From NCBI GenBank assembly GCA_016700115.1, contig CP064999.1, positions 3,968,001 to 4,032,000 of the forward strand: a stretch of 64,000 nt of DNA, in the 5' to 3' direction. The translations under genes were made by a program, and so were the position numbers. The DNA comes from Sphingobacteriales bacterium (GTDB lineage: Bacteria > Bacteroidota > Bacteroidia > Chitinophagales > UBA2359). The notes under the pieces were generated by a model that was not told where the DNA came from, searched no databases, and saw only the letters and a list, made by a program, of their open reading frames with translations. Shown here piece by piece: positions 34,515 through 43,600 of the stretch; position 1 is the first letter of the stretch, and the number at the start of each line of letters is the position of its first letter.

Positions 34515-35537
34515 ATGCCCCAAACCCTCCAAATCAACATCATCTCCGAGCAAACCATTCCCAATATCCTATTTATCAAACAGTTTGAAGGGGAAACAAA
34601 CAACTATATCTTTGTTTCAACAAAAAAAATGAACCGTGAAGGGCAATTGCAGAATATTATTGATGTTTGTCAAATTCAGCAAGGAAAATATCGGGTGATT
34701 ACGGTAAATGAAGAATCATTGGCTGATGTAGAAACTCAATTAGAAACTTTACATCTTTCTCGAGATGACCGGTACACTGTGAATATAACCGGTGGTACGA
34801 AAATCATGTCGTTGGGAGTGTATAAGCATTTTGTAAGTTTTTCAACTGTTGAGATTTACTATATTCCCGTATTTTCACAAAAAGTGATGCAAATTTTTCC
34901 CGAAAAACGCGAAATTATCTTATCCACAGAACTTAATTTATTCGATTACTTAAGTGCTTATGGAGTAGCCATTTTGTCGGAAGAAAAAACGGAAAGTTGG
35001 AAATCAAAGTTTAATGAATGTTCATTATTAATGTCTGAAATCAAAGGGTCAAACACTCCACCCGAAAGAATAGTGAATGCTGCACAGCCATATTATTCAG
35101 GGTTAGATAAGAGATTTTTGACCGGCTTATGGTTAGAGATTTGGCTTGCTTTAACAATACAAAATCAGTTCAAAATTCCTGATACACATATTAGCTTCAA
35201 TGTAAAACTTACTCGAGCAAGAATTGAAGATGGCGAATCTACGGAGTACGATGTAGTATATGTAATAAAAAACAGATTATACATTGGTGAATGTAAATAT
35301 TTTCCTGCCGGATTTAATAAACAAAAAATAAATAAAGACTGGTATAAGTTAGCAGGATTACAATTGCAAATGGGACTGCATGCTACTCCATTTCTTGTAA
35401 CTGCCAATGCAATACCCAGAACTTTGCAGAATTACCTTCAAATCAGTCATAAAATTTTCCGAATTAAAGGTTTTGCCGGCATCGAAATACTTGCTGATAA
35501 AAACAGAACGTCCGAATTTCTTAACAAACTATTATAG
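34515..35537 (+). CDS. Card1/Can2-like CARF nuclease (DUF1887)
   Basis: This 340-residue protein has the two-domain layout of Card1/Can2, which cut DNA and RNA when bound to cyclic tetra-adenylate. The CARF domain starts INIISEQTIPNILFIKQF and has the ligand loop NITGGTKIMSLG (90-101). The C-terminal restriction-like domain shows D246 (STEYDVVYVI) and E259-C-K261 (IGECKYF), the D-x(n)-E-x-K signature. I take the ATG at 34515, where the family homology begins, over one at 34488. It lies 2.6 kb downstream of cmr6 and is a second CARF nuclease in the island. A small CRISPR-associated gene follows after 8 bp. Confidence 0.87.
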   Translation: MPQTLQINIISEQTIPNILFIKQFEGETNNYIFVSTKKMNREGQLQNIIDVCQIQQGKYRVITVNEESLADVETQLETLHLSRDDRYTVNITGGTKIMSLGVYKHFVSFSTVEIYYIPVFSQKVMQIFPEKREIILSTELNLFDYLSAYGVAILSEEKTESWKSKFNECSLLMSEIKGSNTPPERIVNAAQPYYSGLDKRFLTGLWLEIWLALTIQNQFKIPDTHISFNVKLTRARIEDGESTEYDVVYVIKNRLYIGECKYFPAGFNKQKINKDWYKLAGLQLQMGLHATPFLVTANAIPRTLQNYLQISHKIFRIKGFAGIEILADKNRTSEFLNKLL

Positions 35538-35545
35538 TTTCTCCC

Positions 35546-35914
35546 ATGCTGCTAAATCTTTCCAACCACCCTTCAGCCAACTGGAGTGCAGAACAAACTG
35601 AAGCCGCCATATCGAATTGGGGAAGCGTAGAAGATATGCCTTTCCCCCAAATCCCTCCAGAATGGGAAACTTATGAAGTTGAGCAGTTGGTGGAAGAATA
35701 CTATGTTAAAATTACCAAACTATACCCAATGGCTGTTCACTTAATGGGTGAACTAACGTTTTGCTTTGCTTTGGTGGCAAAATTGCAACAGGCAGGCATC
35801 TCCTGCGTTGCTGCTACAACCTTGCGCAATACCATTGATAAGCCGGACGGCACTAAGATTGCTAATTTCCGTTTTATAAAGTTTAGAAGTTTCTCTGATT
35901 TGAGCGTAAGGTAA
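35546..35914 (+). CDS. Small CRISPR-associated protein, possible ring nuclease
   Basis: This 122-residue protein begins MLLNLSNHPSANWSAEQ and has PPEWETYEVEQLVEEYYVKI, then VHLMGELTFCFALVAKLQQ and ISCVAATTLRNTIDKPDG. I recall this pattern from small proteins linked to type III CRISPR loci and resembling the Csx15/Csx16/Csx20 groups that are thought to degrade cyclic oligoadenylates, but the exact family is uncertain. Its location 8 bp after a CARF nuclease fits an off-switch role: it would remove the signal that turns the nuclease on. This role is inference. Confidence 0.6.
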   Translation: MLLNLSNHPSANWSAEQTEAAISNWGSVEDMPFPQIPPEWETYEVEQLVEEYYVKITKLYPMAVHLMGELTFCFALVAKLQQAGISCVAATTLRNTIDKPDGTKIANFRFIKFRSFSDLSVR

Positions 35915-35950
35915 AAATGCGTCAGTTTTATATAAGGAGTAAAGCAGACT

Positions 35951-36400
35951 TTATTTTTCTGGTTCACAATTTTCGCAAGAATCTGGATCTTTAACTCCTA
36001 CAGGGTAAGTAGTAACAAGTTTTGATACATCATCGCAAATGGCGAAAATTGCAAGCACTTTATCATACGATTTTGTTTTCGCCTCAATAGCATAAGTAGG
36101 GCATTGACTATCGTTAGATGTGGTTTTTGAATGATTTAATTCCCCATTTCTTAAAACTTCGAGAATATCCTCCTTTGAGATATTGCGACATTCCATCCGA
36201 CAAAGCGCATGTTTTGTATAGATAATGTTACTTTGTAAAATTTTATCTTTTATTTCCTGGGTTTGGCTTTTTCCTTGTGTTGATTTCTTTGATTCAATTT
36301 TGTTGTAAACCCAAAATGCTATCGTGATTGCAAAAACTAATAGAATTATTTTCCCAAACCTATAGGTTAAGTATTTTATAAACCCGGTTTCACCAGCCAT
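35951..36400 (-). CDS. DUF4258-like membrane-anchored protein, copy 1
   Basis: This 149-residue protein has one N-terminal membrane segment (about 17-32, ILLVFAITIAFWVY) and a soluble domain with the DUF4258-type signature KHALCRMECRNISKEDILEVL (about 68-88). DUF4258 proteins resemble RelE/BrnT-like small toxins in outline but their function is unknown. A cysteine-rich tail (DPDSCENCEPEK) could bind metal. It is a clear paralogue of the gene upstream (36491-36967) and lies opposite in direction to the CRISPR genes. Confidence 0.72.
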   Translation of the reverse strand: MAGETGFIKYLTYRFGKIILLVFAITIAFWVYNKIESKKSTQGKSQTQEIKDKILQSNIIYTKHALCRMECRNISKEDILEVLRNGELNHSKTTSNDSQCPTYAIEAKTKSYDKVLAIFAICDDVSKLVTTYPVGVKDPDSCENCEPEK

Positions 36401-36490
36401 TTTAATTGGTTTAACATGTTATAAAATTGTGAATCAGAATCTTTATCTTTAGCATAAAAGCAAATTGAAAAAGCAAACCGATAGCTAATA

Positions 36491-36967
36491 TTATCTGCAT
36501 TTGGAACAAGACGGTGGGTCATTCGACCCCATTGGATAGACGGTTGTTAGTTTTGTTCCATCATTACAAACAACAAAAACAGCGATCACCAATTCATAAG
36601 CAGGGGTACTCCAACCGAAAGCATAAGATGGACAAGGTTTGGCGTTAAGATCTGATTTTTTAGAGGCGAATTTACCTCTTCTGAGTATTTCGTTGACCTC
36701 ATCCTTTGAGATATTGCGACATTCCATCCGGCAAAGTGCAAAATCAGTATAAACAAAGTTGCTTTGCTTGATTTTTTCCTTAATCTCGGAAATAGAAGTT
36801 GTTTTATAAACCGGTTTAGAAGTTGTGTTTGGTTGTGCAGATACATCCTTCTTTTTTGTAAGAATAAATTGATAAGCCAATATTGCCAATACAATAGCGG
36901 CTACAATTCCAATAAACATTCCTACCCTATTATTGAAGTATTTTGAAAAACCCGAATCTTCTGCCAT
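36491..36967 (-). CDS. DUF4258-like membrane-anchored protein, copy 2
   Basis: This 158-residue protein is a tandem duplicate of the preceding entry. It shares the start MAEDSGFSKYF (compare MAGETGFIKYL), a membrane segment (about 16-34), the signature FALCRMECRNISKDEVNEIL and the cysteine-bearing tail DPPSCSKC. The two copies have diverged most in the linker after the membrane helix, so the duplication is not recent. The pair may form a membrane complex. Function is unknown. Confidence 0.72.
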   Translation of the reverse strand: MAEDSGFSKYFNNRVGMFIGIVAAIVLAILAYQFILTKKKDVSAQPNTTSKPVYKTTSISEIKEKIKQSNFVYTDFALCRMECRNISKDEVNEILRRGKFASKKSDLNAKPCPSYAFGWSTPAYELVIAVFVVCNDGTKLTTVYPMGSNDPPSCSKCR

Positions 36968-37045
36968 AACTTTTTTTTCTTCTTTAACTTTGGATTATCT
37001 ACTCTTCATTGAGTAGTCTTTGAAAAATTTTTTGCAAAATATTTT

Positions 37046-37072
37046 TTTGTTTTACAAACAAGTTCTACTTTG
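37046..37072 (+). promoter_or_regulatory. Candidate Bacteroidota-type promoter of the aromatic operon
   Basis: A TTTG (37046-37049) and a TACTTTG (37066-37072) lie 16 bp apart, close to the -33/-7 pattern of Bacteroidota promoters. A start site near 37079 would give a leader RNA of about 170 bases ending at the attenuator. The spacing is slightly shorter than usual, so this is tentative. Confidence 0.4.
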
Positions 37073-37107
37073 GCGGCGTAAAGATACAACAAGCCAAAAG
37101 TAAATTT

Positions 37108-37170
37108 ATGTTTACCTCTTTATTTGCATACTATTACTATTATTACTTACAATCAGTAGGGGTAATATGA
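37108..37170 (+). CDS. Tyrosine leader peptide of the aromatic operon attenuator
   Basis: A 20-codon frame, ATG at 37108 to TGA at 37168, encodes MFTSLFAYYYYYYLQSVGVI, with six consecutive tyrosine codons (37129-37146) and two phenylalanines. It lies 38 bp before a perfect intrinsic terminator and 112 bp before a tyrosine-biosynthesis gene set. Ribosome stalling at the Tyr codons when charged tRNA-Tyr is scarce would be the sensor. The frame has not been annotated because of its size; its composition can hardly be chance at this location. Confidence 0.88.
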   Translation: MFTSLFAYYYYYYLQSVGVI

Positions 37171-37221
37171 ATTTGTACGAAGTAAAGTAAGTTTAACTTT
37201 AATCTTTTAAAAAGCCCCGAC
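37156..37221 (+). promoter_or_regulatory. Candidate antiterminator pairing of the Tyr attenuator
   Basis: GTAGGGGT at 37156-37163 can pair with GCCCCGAC at 37214-37221, which is the 5' arm of the terminator; one internal mismatch and one G-U pair are present. The first segment lies just after the Tyr codons, in the last codons of the leader. A ribosome stalled at the tyrosines leaves it free, so the terminator cannot form. A ribosome that reaches the stop codon covers it, so the terminator forms. Confidence 0.6.
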
Positions 37222-37250
37222 AAAAAAGATGTCGGGGCTTTTTGTTTTTT
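37209..37250 (+). terminator. Attenuator terminator of the aromatic operon
   Basis: A perfect 13-bp stem (37209-37221 with 37231-37243, core AAAAAGCCCCGAC) has a 9-base loop and is followed by GTTTTTT. It lies 32 bp in front of the aminotransferase start codon, with no upstream gene on the same strand for several hundred bases other than the leader peptide. It therefore serves attenuation rather than ending an upstream gene. Confidence 0.9.
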
Positions 37251-37282
37251 ATTAAAATGGATTATCCTATAAACACCTGGTT

Positions 37283-38440
37283 ATGATAATTTCACCGGCT
37301 AAGAGATTAAGCAATGTTGACGAGTACTATTTTTCAAGTAAACTTGCCGAAATAAGACAAATGAACCAACGCGGTTTAGATGTTATCAATCTTGGCATTG
37401 GAAGTCCTGATTTACCTCCTCATCTGGATGTTATACAGAACTTGGTAACAGCTTCGGAACAACCATCAAACCATTCCTATCAGAGTTATACGGGAATTGA
37501 TGAATTAAGAACGGCTATGTCAGACTGGTACAGAGACATGTATCATGTTTCTTTGAATCCCAATGGTGAGATACTTCCTTTAATTGGTTCAAAAGAAGGG
37601 ATCATACATATTTCCATGGCCTTTTTAAATCCTGGTGATGGGGTATTGGTTCCTAATCCGGGATATCCGACATATGCCTCGGTTTCAAAGTTGGTTCATG
37701 CCCGTTTATTACCTTATATGCTTGATGAAAACAATAACTGGGAACCCGATTGGGAACAATTGGAAAGCATGGATTTGAGCGGGGTAAAACTGATGTGGGT
37801 GAATTATCCAAACATGCCTACCGGAGCAAAGGCAACTTTAGAATTGTTTGAACGACTGGTTTCGTTTGCCAACAAACATCAAATCTTAGTTGTAAATGAC
37901 AATCCATATAGTTTAATACTTAATGGAGCACCTCTCAGCATTTTACAAATTTCCGGGGCAAAAGATGTGGCAATAGAATTAAACTCACTAAGCAAATCGC
38001 ATCACCTTGCAGGTTGGCGGGTTGGAATGTTATTGGGGCGTTCAGATTATCTTCAATGCGTTTTGCAGGTAAAAAGCAATGTAGATTCCGGAATGTTTTT
38101 AGGAATACAAAAAGCTGCTGCTTTTGCGCTGCGTCATTGCAGAGAAAAATGGTTTGCTGAAATCAATTCATTCTATCAGGACAGATTGGTTCTTGCCAAA
38201 GAAATAGGCAAACTTTTAAACTGTAAAATTCCGGCTGAAAGTAATGGGTTATTTTTATGGATGAAAGCTCCCGAAAGCGTAAAGGACTTAGCAGCATGGT
38301 CGGATAAAATGCTGAATGAAAACAGGGTGTTTATTACTCCCGGAATGGTTTTTGGAAGTGCCGGTTCCCGATACCTTCGATTGTCATTATGTTGTCCTGA
38401 ACACAGATTTAAAGAAGCGATAGAAAGGTTAAAAGGTTAA
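37283..38440 (+). CDS. Class I/II PLP aminotransferase of the aromatic operon
   Basis: This 385-residue fold-type I aminotransferase has PLP lysine K238 (in NSLSKSHHLAGWR), the conserved NYPNMPTG (174-181) and D206 in VVNDNPY. In this operon it probably transfers the amino group to 4-hydroxyphenylpyruvate or prephenate to make tyrosine or phenylalanine. The family also contains LL-diaminopimelate and aspartate aminotransferases, so specificity comes from context only. It is the first gene after the Tyr attenuator, and tyrA begins 47 bp downstream. Confidence 0.85.
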   Translation: MIISPAKRLSNVDEYYFSSKLAEIRQMNQRGLDVINLGIGSPDLPPHLDVIQNLVTASEQPSNHSYQSYTGIDELRTAMSDWYRDMYHVSLNPNGEILPLIGSKEGIIHISMAFLNPGDGVLVPNPGYPTYASVSKLVHARLLPYMLDENNNWEPDWEQLESMDLSGVKLMWVNYPNMPTGAKATLELFERLVSFANKHQILVVNDNPYSLILNGAPLSILQISGAKDVAIELNSLSKSHHLAGWRVGMLLGRSDYLQCVLQVKSNVDSGMFLGIQKAAAFALRHCREKWFAEINSFYQDRLVLAKEIGKLLNCKIPAESNGLFLWMKAPESVKDLAAWSDKMLNENRVFITPGMVFGSAGSRYLRLSLCCPEHRFKEAIERLKG

Positions 38441-38487
38441 ACTCATGTTTTTTTAAATTAGGATTTGCAATTGAAAATTAAATTGAC

Positions 38488-39336
38488 ATGATAGTATCAG
38501 TAATTGGGTTGGGTTTAATAGGAGGATCGGTCTCACTTGATTTAAAAGCACGGGGATTTACCAATAAAATCATTGGATATGATGCCAATGAAGGTCATGC
38601 GAGGCTTGCCGTTAAACGCGGAATTGCCGATGAAACTGTGCAATCTATAAATGAATCAGTGCAACAGGCAAATCTGGTAATTTTAGCAGTTCCGGTAAAG
38701 GAAATCATCAAGTTGTTGCCGGAGGTATTAGATGTTGCAGGAACTACAAAAGTAGTCCTAGATATGGGTTCAACGAAACAAGAAATTGTCAATAGTGTAA
38801 AGGATCATCCAAACAGGATTAGTTTTGTAGCGACCCATCCAATGGCAGGAACGGAATTTTCAGGTCCTTCGGCGGCAATCTACAACCTCTTTGACAGAAA
38901 AGTTGCTATAATTTGTAATAAAGAACATAGTCATCCCGATTCCATTTCGATAGTTGAGAGCATGTACCATACGCTCAATATGCCCATCGTATATATGGAT
39001 GCCCATGAGCACGATCTGCATACAGCATATATTTCTCATATATCCCATATCACTTCCTTTGCTTTGGCAAATACCGTATTAATAAAAGAGAAAAGTGTAT
39101 CGAATATCTTTCACCTTGCAAGCGGAGGGTTTTCTTCTACAGTAAGGCTGGCTAAAAGTTCTCCAAATACCTGGGTTCAGATTTTTGAACAAAACCGGCA
39201 ACATGTGCTTGAAGTGCTCGATGCATATATTGGTATTTTAAACAAGTGGAAATTGCATTTGAGCCGTGGAGAATTTGAGGAGGTCTATCATCTAATGGAA
39301 GAGGCGAATGAAATCGGTAAAATTTTGAACAAATAA
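38488..39336 (+). CDS. tyrA: Prephenate dehydrogenase
   Basis: This 282-residue NAD(P)-dependent enzyme oxidises and decarboxylates prephenate to 4-hydroxyphenylpyruvate in tyrosine synthesis. The nucleotide-binding start is GLGLIGGSVSLDLKARG (7-23). The active-site motif ATHPMAGTEFSGP (about 117-129) holds the catalytic histidine, and the C-terminal helix domain includes HDLHTAYISHISH. There is no ACT domain, so feedback by tyrosine at the protein level may be absent, and the transcriptional attenuator upstream could be the main control. Confidence 0.92.
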   Translation: MIVSVIGLGLIGGSVSLDLKARGFTNKIIGYDANEGHARLAVKRGIADETVQSINESVQQANLVILAVPVKEIIKLLPEVLDVAGTTKVVLDMGSTKQEIVNSVKDHPNRISFVATHPMAGTEFSGPSAAIYNLFDRKVAIICNKEHSHPDSISIVESMYHTLNMPIVYMDAHEHDLHTAYISHISHITSFALANTVLIKEKSVSNIFHLASGGFSSTVRLAKSSPNTWVQIFEQNRQHVLEVLDAYIGILNKWKLHLSRGEFEEVYHLMEEANEIGKILNK

Positions 39337-39474
39337 TCTGAAAGTGGAAGAAAACAGGAAATCTTTAAAATTCTAAATTATGTTTTTTGCCTTTTGACAT
39401 CTAATTCTGTTTATTAAGACGGACAGAAAAAATTTAAGTGAAAATAATTTATTCATTCAACGTTCCCAAATATC

Positions 39475-40569
39475 ATGACAACAATTAAAAATGTGGGATT
39501 AGAACAATGGAATATCGGAGTTGAACTTGGAAAACCTCTGTTTATTTCGGGGCCTTGTAGTGCAGAGACAGAAGAGCAGGTATTGGAAACCTGTATTCGA
39601 TTAGCAAAAAAACCGTTGGTTCATATTTTGAGAGCGGGAATTTGGAAACCCCGAACCCGTCCCAATAGTTTTGAAGGAGTGGGCAGTATAGGACTTCAAT
39701 GGTTAAAAGAAGCGGGAAAAGAAACCGGACTACCGGTTTGCACCGAAGTGGCTAATGCCAAACATGTTTATGAAGCGTTGAGAATGGGGATAGATATACT
39801 TTGGATTGGAGCGCGAACAACCGTAAATCCTTTTGCAGTTCAGGAGATTGCCGATGCTTTGGTTGGAGTTGATATACCGGTAATGGTAAAAAACCCGGTA
39901 AATCCTGATCTTGAATTATGGATTGGTGCTTTGGAACGGTTGAACTATGCCGGAATTTTCAAATTGGCTGCAATTCACCGGGGATTTTCCACTTACGGAA
40001 AACATAAATACAGGAATCGCCCTCAATGGGAGATTCCTATTGAATTGATGCGGAGATTTCCGGATTTACCCATTATTTGCGACCCCAGCCATATCTGTGG
40101 TACCCGAGAGTATCTGTCAGATATTGCACAAAAGGCGATGGACCTGAACTTTACCGGTTTAATGATTGAATCGCATATTAACCCGAGTAAGGCTTTGAGT
40201 GATGCCGAACAACAATTGGTTCCTGAAATGTATCATCAGTTGATTGAAGGGTTAGTAATGAGATCATCTACCAGTGCAGACCAAACTTTTCTGCATAATC
40301 TGGAAGAGTTGCGCGAAATTATCAACGAATTTGATGACAAAATCATTGAGTTAATCGGACAACGAATGAATGTTTCCAAACAAATCGGACGTTTTAAAAA
40401 GGCTACCGGCATCACCATACTCCAAAGTGCAAGATGGGACGAAATTATCCATACCCGTTGCGAACATGGATTGAAAGTCGGGCTAAGTTTAGAGTTTACC
40501 GAAGCCCTTTACAATGCCATCCACAAAGAATCTATCCAACATCAGGCAAGTGTCATGTACGACAAATAG
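39475..40569 (+). CDS. Bifunctional DAHP synthase / chorismate mutase
   Basis: This 364-residue fusion enzyme joins the first step of the shikimate pathway with the step leading to prephenate. Residues 1-265 form a type I-beta (KDO8P synthase-like) DAHP synthase, with SGPCSAETEEQ (25-35), KPRTRPNSFEGVG near 60 and CDPSHICGTREY near 203. Residues 275-364 are an AroQ-type chorismate mutase (ELREIINEFDDKIIELIGQR, then KQIGRFKKATG). It completes the operon aminotransferase-tyrA-DAHP synthase/mutase. A prephenate dehydratase gene, present in many related operons, is missing, which fits a tyrosine-specific operon. Confidence 0.9.
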   Translation: MTTIKNVGLEQWNIGVELGKPLFISGPCSAETEEQVLETCIRLAKKPLVHILRAGIWKPRTRPNSFEGVGSIGLQWLKEAGKETGLPVCTEVANAKHVYEALRMGIDILWIGARTTVNPFAVQEIADALVGVDIPVMVKNPVNPDLELWIGALERLNYAGIFKLAAIHRGFSTYGKHKYRNRPQWEIPIELMRRFPDLPIICDPSHICGTREYLSDIAQKAMDLNFTGLMIESHINPSKALSDAEQQLVPEMYHQLIEGLVMRSSTSADQTFLHNLEELREIINEFDDKIIELIGQRMNVSKQIGRFKKATGITILQSARWDEIIHTRCEHGLKVGLSLEFTEALYNAIHKESIQHQASVMYDK

Positions 40570-40602
40570 TCTCTGAACTTTTTATTTAAACTGCCATAAA
40601 AA

Positions 40603-40645
40603 AACCCTGTCTTTATCTCTTTTAAGGGAAATAAAAGACAGGGTT
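40603..40645. terminator. Bidirectional terminator between convergent genes
   Basis: A perfect 12-bp stem (40603-40614 with 40634-40645, AACCCTGTCTTT) spans a 19-base loop. On the minus strand it is followed by a run of eight T residues, ideal for ending the giant repeat gene; on the plus strand it closes the aromatic operon with a weaker T run. Confidence 0.8.
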
Positions 40646-40667
40646 GTAATTTAATTATGGCATTAAA

Positions 40668-43600
40668 TTATCTGATTAACGTTACATTGCCTTTCTGAAT
40701 AAAGGTTTTTCCTGAAGCGAACGTACCTTCTACCCAAAATACATACACCCCTATTTCACAATCAGTACCTCTTAGTGTTCCGTCCCATTTTGCGGTTGGA
40801 TAATCTCCGGTAAAGATCAACTCTCCATAGCGGTTGTATAAGTAGATTGTAGCTTTTTCTATGCCGTTTCCTAAAATTCCGAATGTGTCGTTTATATCAT
40901 CTCCATTTGGTGAGAAGGCGGTCGGCATCAGAATTTTCTCTTCTGTCGGACAATCCGGATCTACAGTATGCTCACAAATACAGGTCGCTGCGTTGAAAGT
41001 GTCCACGGTATTACAATCGTTGTCGTCGCAGTTGGGTGGCGCAATAGGTGTATTTACACATTGACAGGTGGTTGTGTTATAACTGTCTGAAGTATTGCAA
41101 TCGTTATCATCGCAATTCGGCGGAGCAATCACCGTAAATTCACATTCACAAGTGGCTGAGTTATAAATGTCGGATGTGGTGCAATCGCTGTCGTCGCAGG
41201 TTGGCGGCGGTACTGGCGTAAACTCACATTCACAAGTGGCTGAATTATAAGTATCGGATGTAGAGCAATCGCTGTCGTCACAGGACGGGGGCGGAATTGG
41301 CGTAAACTCACACAGACAGGTAGTTGTGTTATAGCTGTCCGAAGTCGTGCAGTCGCTGTCGTCGCAGGCCGGCGGCGGAATTGGCGTAAACTCACATTCA
41401 CAGGTGTTTGTGTTATAGTTGTCTGCCGTAGTACAGTCATTATCATCGCAGGTTGGCGGGGGTATGACTGTAAATTCGCACTGACAAGTAGTTGTATTAT
41501 AGGTATCCGTTGTTGTGCAATCGTTGTCGTTGCAGGTTGGCGGCGGAATTGGCGTGTTTACACATTGACAGGTAGCAGAGTTATAAGTATCTGAAGTTGT
41601 GCAATCATTATCATCGCAATTAGGCGGAGGAATGATGACATGTTCACATTGACAAGCAGCCAAATTGTAGCTGTCGGCAGTATTGCAATCACCATCATCA
41701 CAAGCTGTCGGGGTGATGGGGTTATTTTCGCATAGACAGGTAATGATATTGTAAACATCTGCAGTGTTGCAATCATTGTCGTTGCAATTGGGCGGGGTAA
41801 CCGGCGTATGTTCACATTGACAGGTGGCAGCGTTATAGGTATCGGATGTATTGCATATTCCATCATCGCAATTGGGAGGTGGAATCGGGGTAAACTCACA
41901 TTGACAGGTTGCTGCGTTATAACTGTCGGCAGTGTTACAATCACTGTCATCGCAAACCGGAGGCGGATTCGGCGTAAAGACACAAAGACAAGTTGTTGCA
42001 TCGTAAGTATCAGTGGTTGTGCAATCTGAATCGTCGCAGGTTGGCGGCGCAATGGGTGTAAACTCACATTGGCAGGTGGCTGCATTATAGCTGTCGGCAG
42101 TGTTGCAGTCGTTGTCGTTGCAGGTTGGCGGTGGGATGGGGATGTTTTCGCAAAGGCAGGTCGCCATGTTATAGCTGTCTGCGGTGTTGCAGTTTCCATC
42201 ATCACAAGCCGTGGGGCTTATCGGGTTATTTTCGCACTGACAAGTAAGTATGTTGTAAACATCTGCGGTATTACAGTCATTGTCGTTGCAATCCGGTGGT
42301 GGAATTGGAGTGTGAACACATTGACAGGTTGCTGAATTATACGTGTCGTCTGTCGCACAATTGGCATCGTCGCAGTTGGGCGGCGGAATGGGTGTAAACT
42401 CACAAAGGCAGGTCGCCGAATTATAGCTGTCAGCGGTGTTGCAGTCGTTATCATTGCAAACCGGCGGCGGATTTGGGGTAAAGACACATTGACAAGTAGC
42501 AGCATCGTAGCTATCTGTGGTCGTGCAATTTGCATCGTCGCAAGTTGGCGGCGGGATTGGCGTAAAGATACATTGACAAGTGGCTACACTATAGCTGTCT
42601 GTTGTGTTGCAGTCGTTGTCGTTGCAGTCCGGAGGGGGAATTGGCGTATATTCACACTGGCAGGTTGCTGCATTATAGGTGTCGCTTGTCGAACAAATTC
42701 CGTCGTCGCAATTTGGCGGTGGAATTGGAGTATATACACATTGACAGGTGGCAGCATTATAGCTGTCTACAGTATTGCAGTCGTTGTCATTGCATACCGG
42801 AGGTGGAATTGGGATATTTTCACAAAGGCAAGTCGCCATGTTGTAGCTGTCGGAAGTGTTACAGTTGCCGTCATCACATGCGCTTGGGCTGATGGGATTG
42901 TTTTCACACAAACAAGTTAGTACGTTAAATACATCTGCGGTGTTGCAATCGTTGTCGTTGCAGTCCGGAGGGGGAATTGGCGTAAATTCACACTGACAGG
43001 TAGTGGTATTATAGGCATCACTTGTCGTGCAATTCAGGTCATCGCATGTTGGAGGCGGAATGGCTATATTTTCACAAAGACAAGTTGCCGCATTATAACT
43101 GTCTGCGGTGGTGCAGTCGTTGTCGTTGCAGTTTGGCGGAGGTGCCGGGGTATGTTCACATTGGCAGGTTAGCGCATTGTAGCTATCTGCTGTATTGCAG
43201 TTTGCATCGTCACAATTTGGAGGCGGAACCGGGAAATGTTCACATTGACAGGTTGCCGTATTGTACCCATCAATGGTATTACAATCATTGTCGTCGCAAT
43301 TTGGCGGCGGAATTGGTGTATGTTCACAAGAACATGTAGCAGCGTTATAGCTGTCTGCCGTGTTACAATCCAAGTCATCACAATTTAGAGGCGGAACAGG
43401 GAAATGTTCACATTGACAGGTTGCAGTATTGTACCCGTCAATGGTATTACAATCGTTGTCGTCGCAACTTGGCGGAGGAATTGGGGTATGTTCACAAGAA
43501 CATGTAGCTGCATTATAGCTGTCAGCCGTGCTGCAATCCAAATCGTCGCAATTCAGAGGCGGGACAGGGAAATGCTCACACTGACAGGTAAAGGTGTTGT

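Noticed and set aside
36968..37250. Terminator at 37209-37250 as the end of an upstream gene
   Set aside because: Genes immediately upstream are on the opposite strand; the only plus-strand frame before it is the Tyr leader, so attenuation explains it better.
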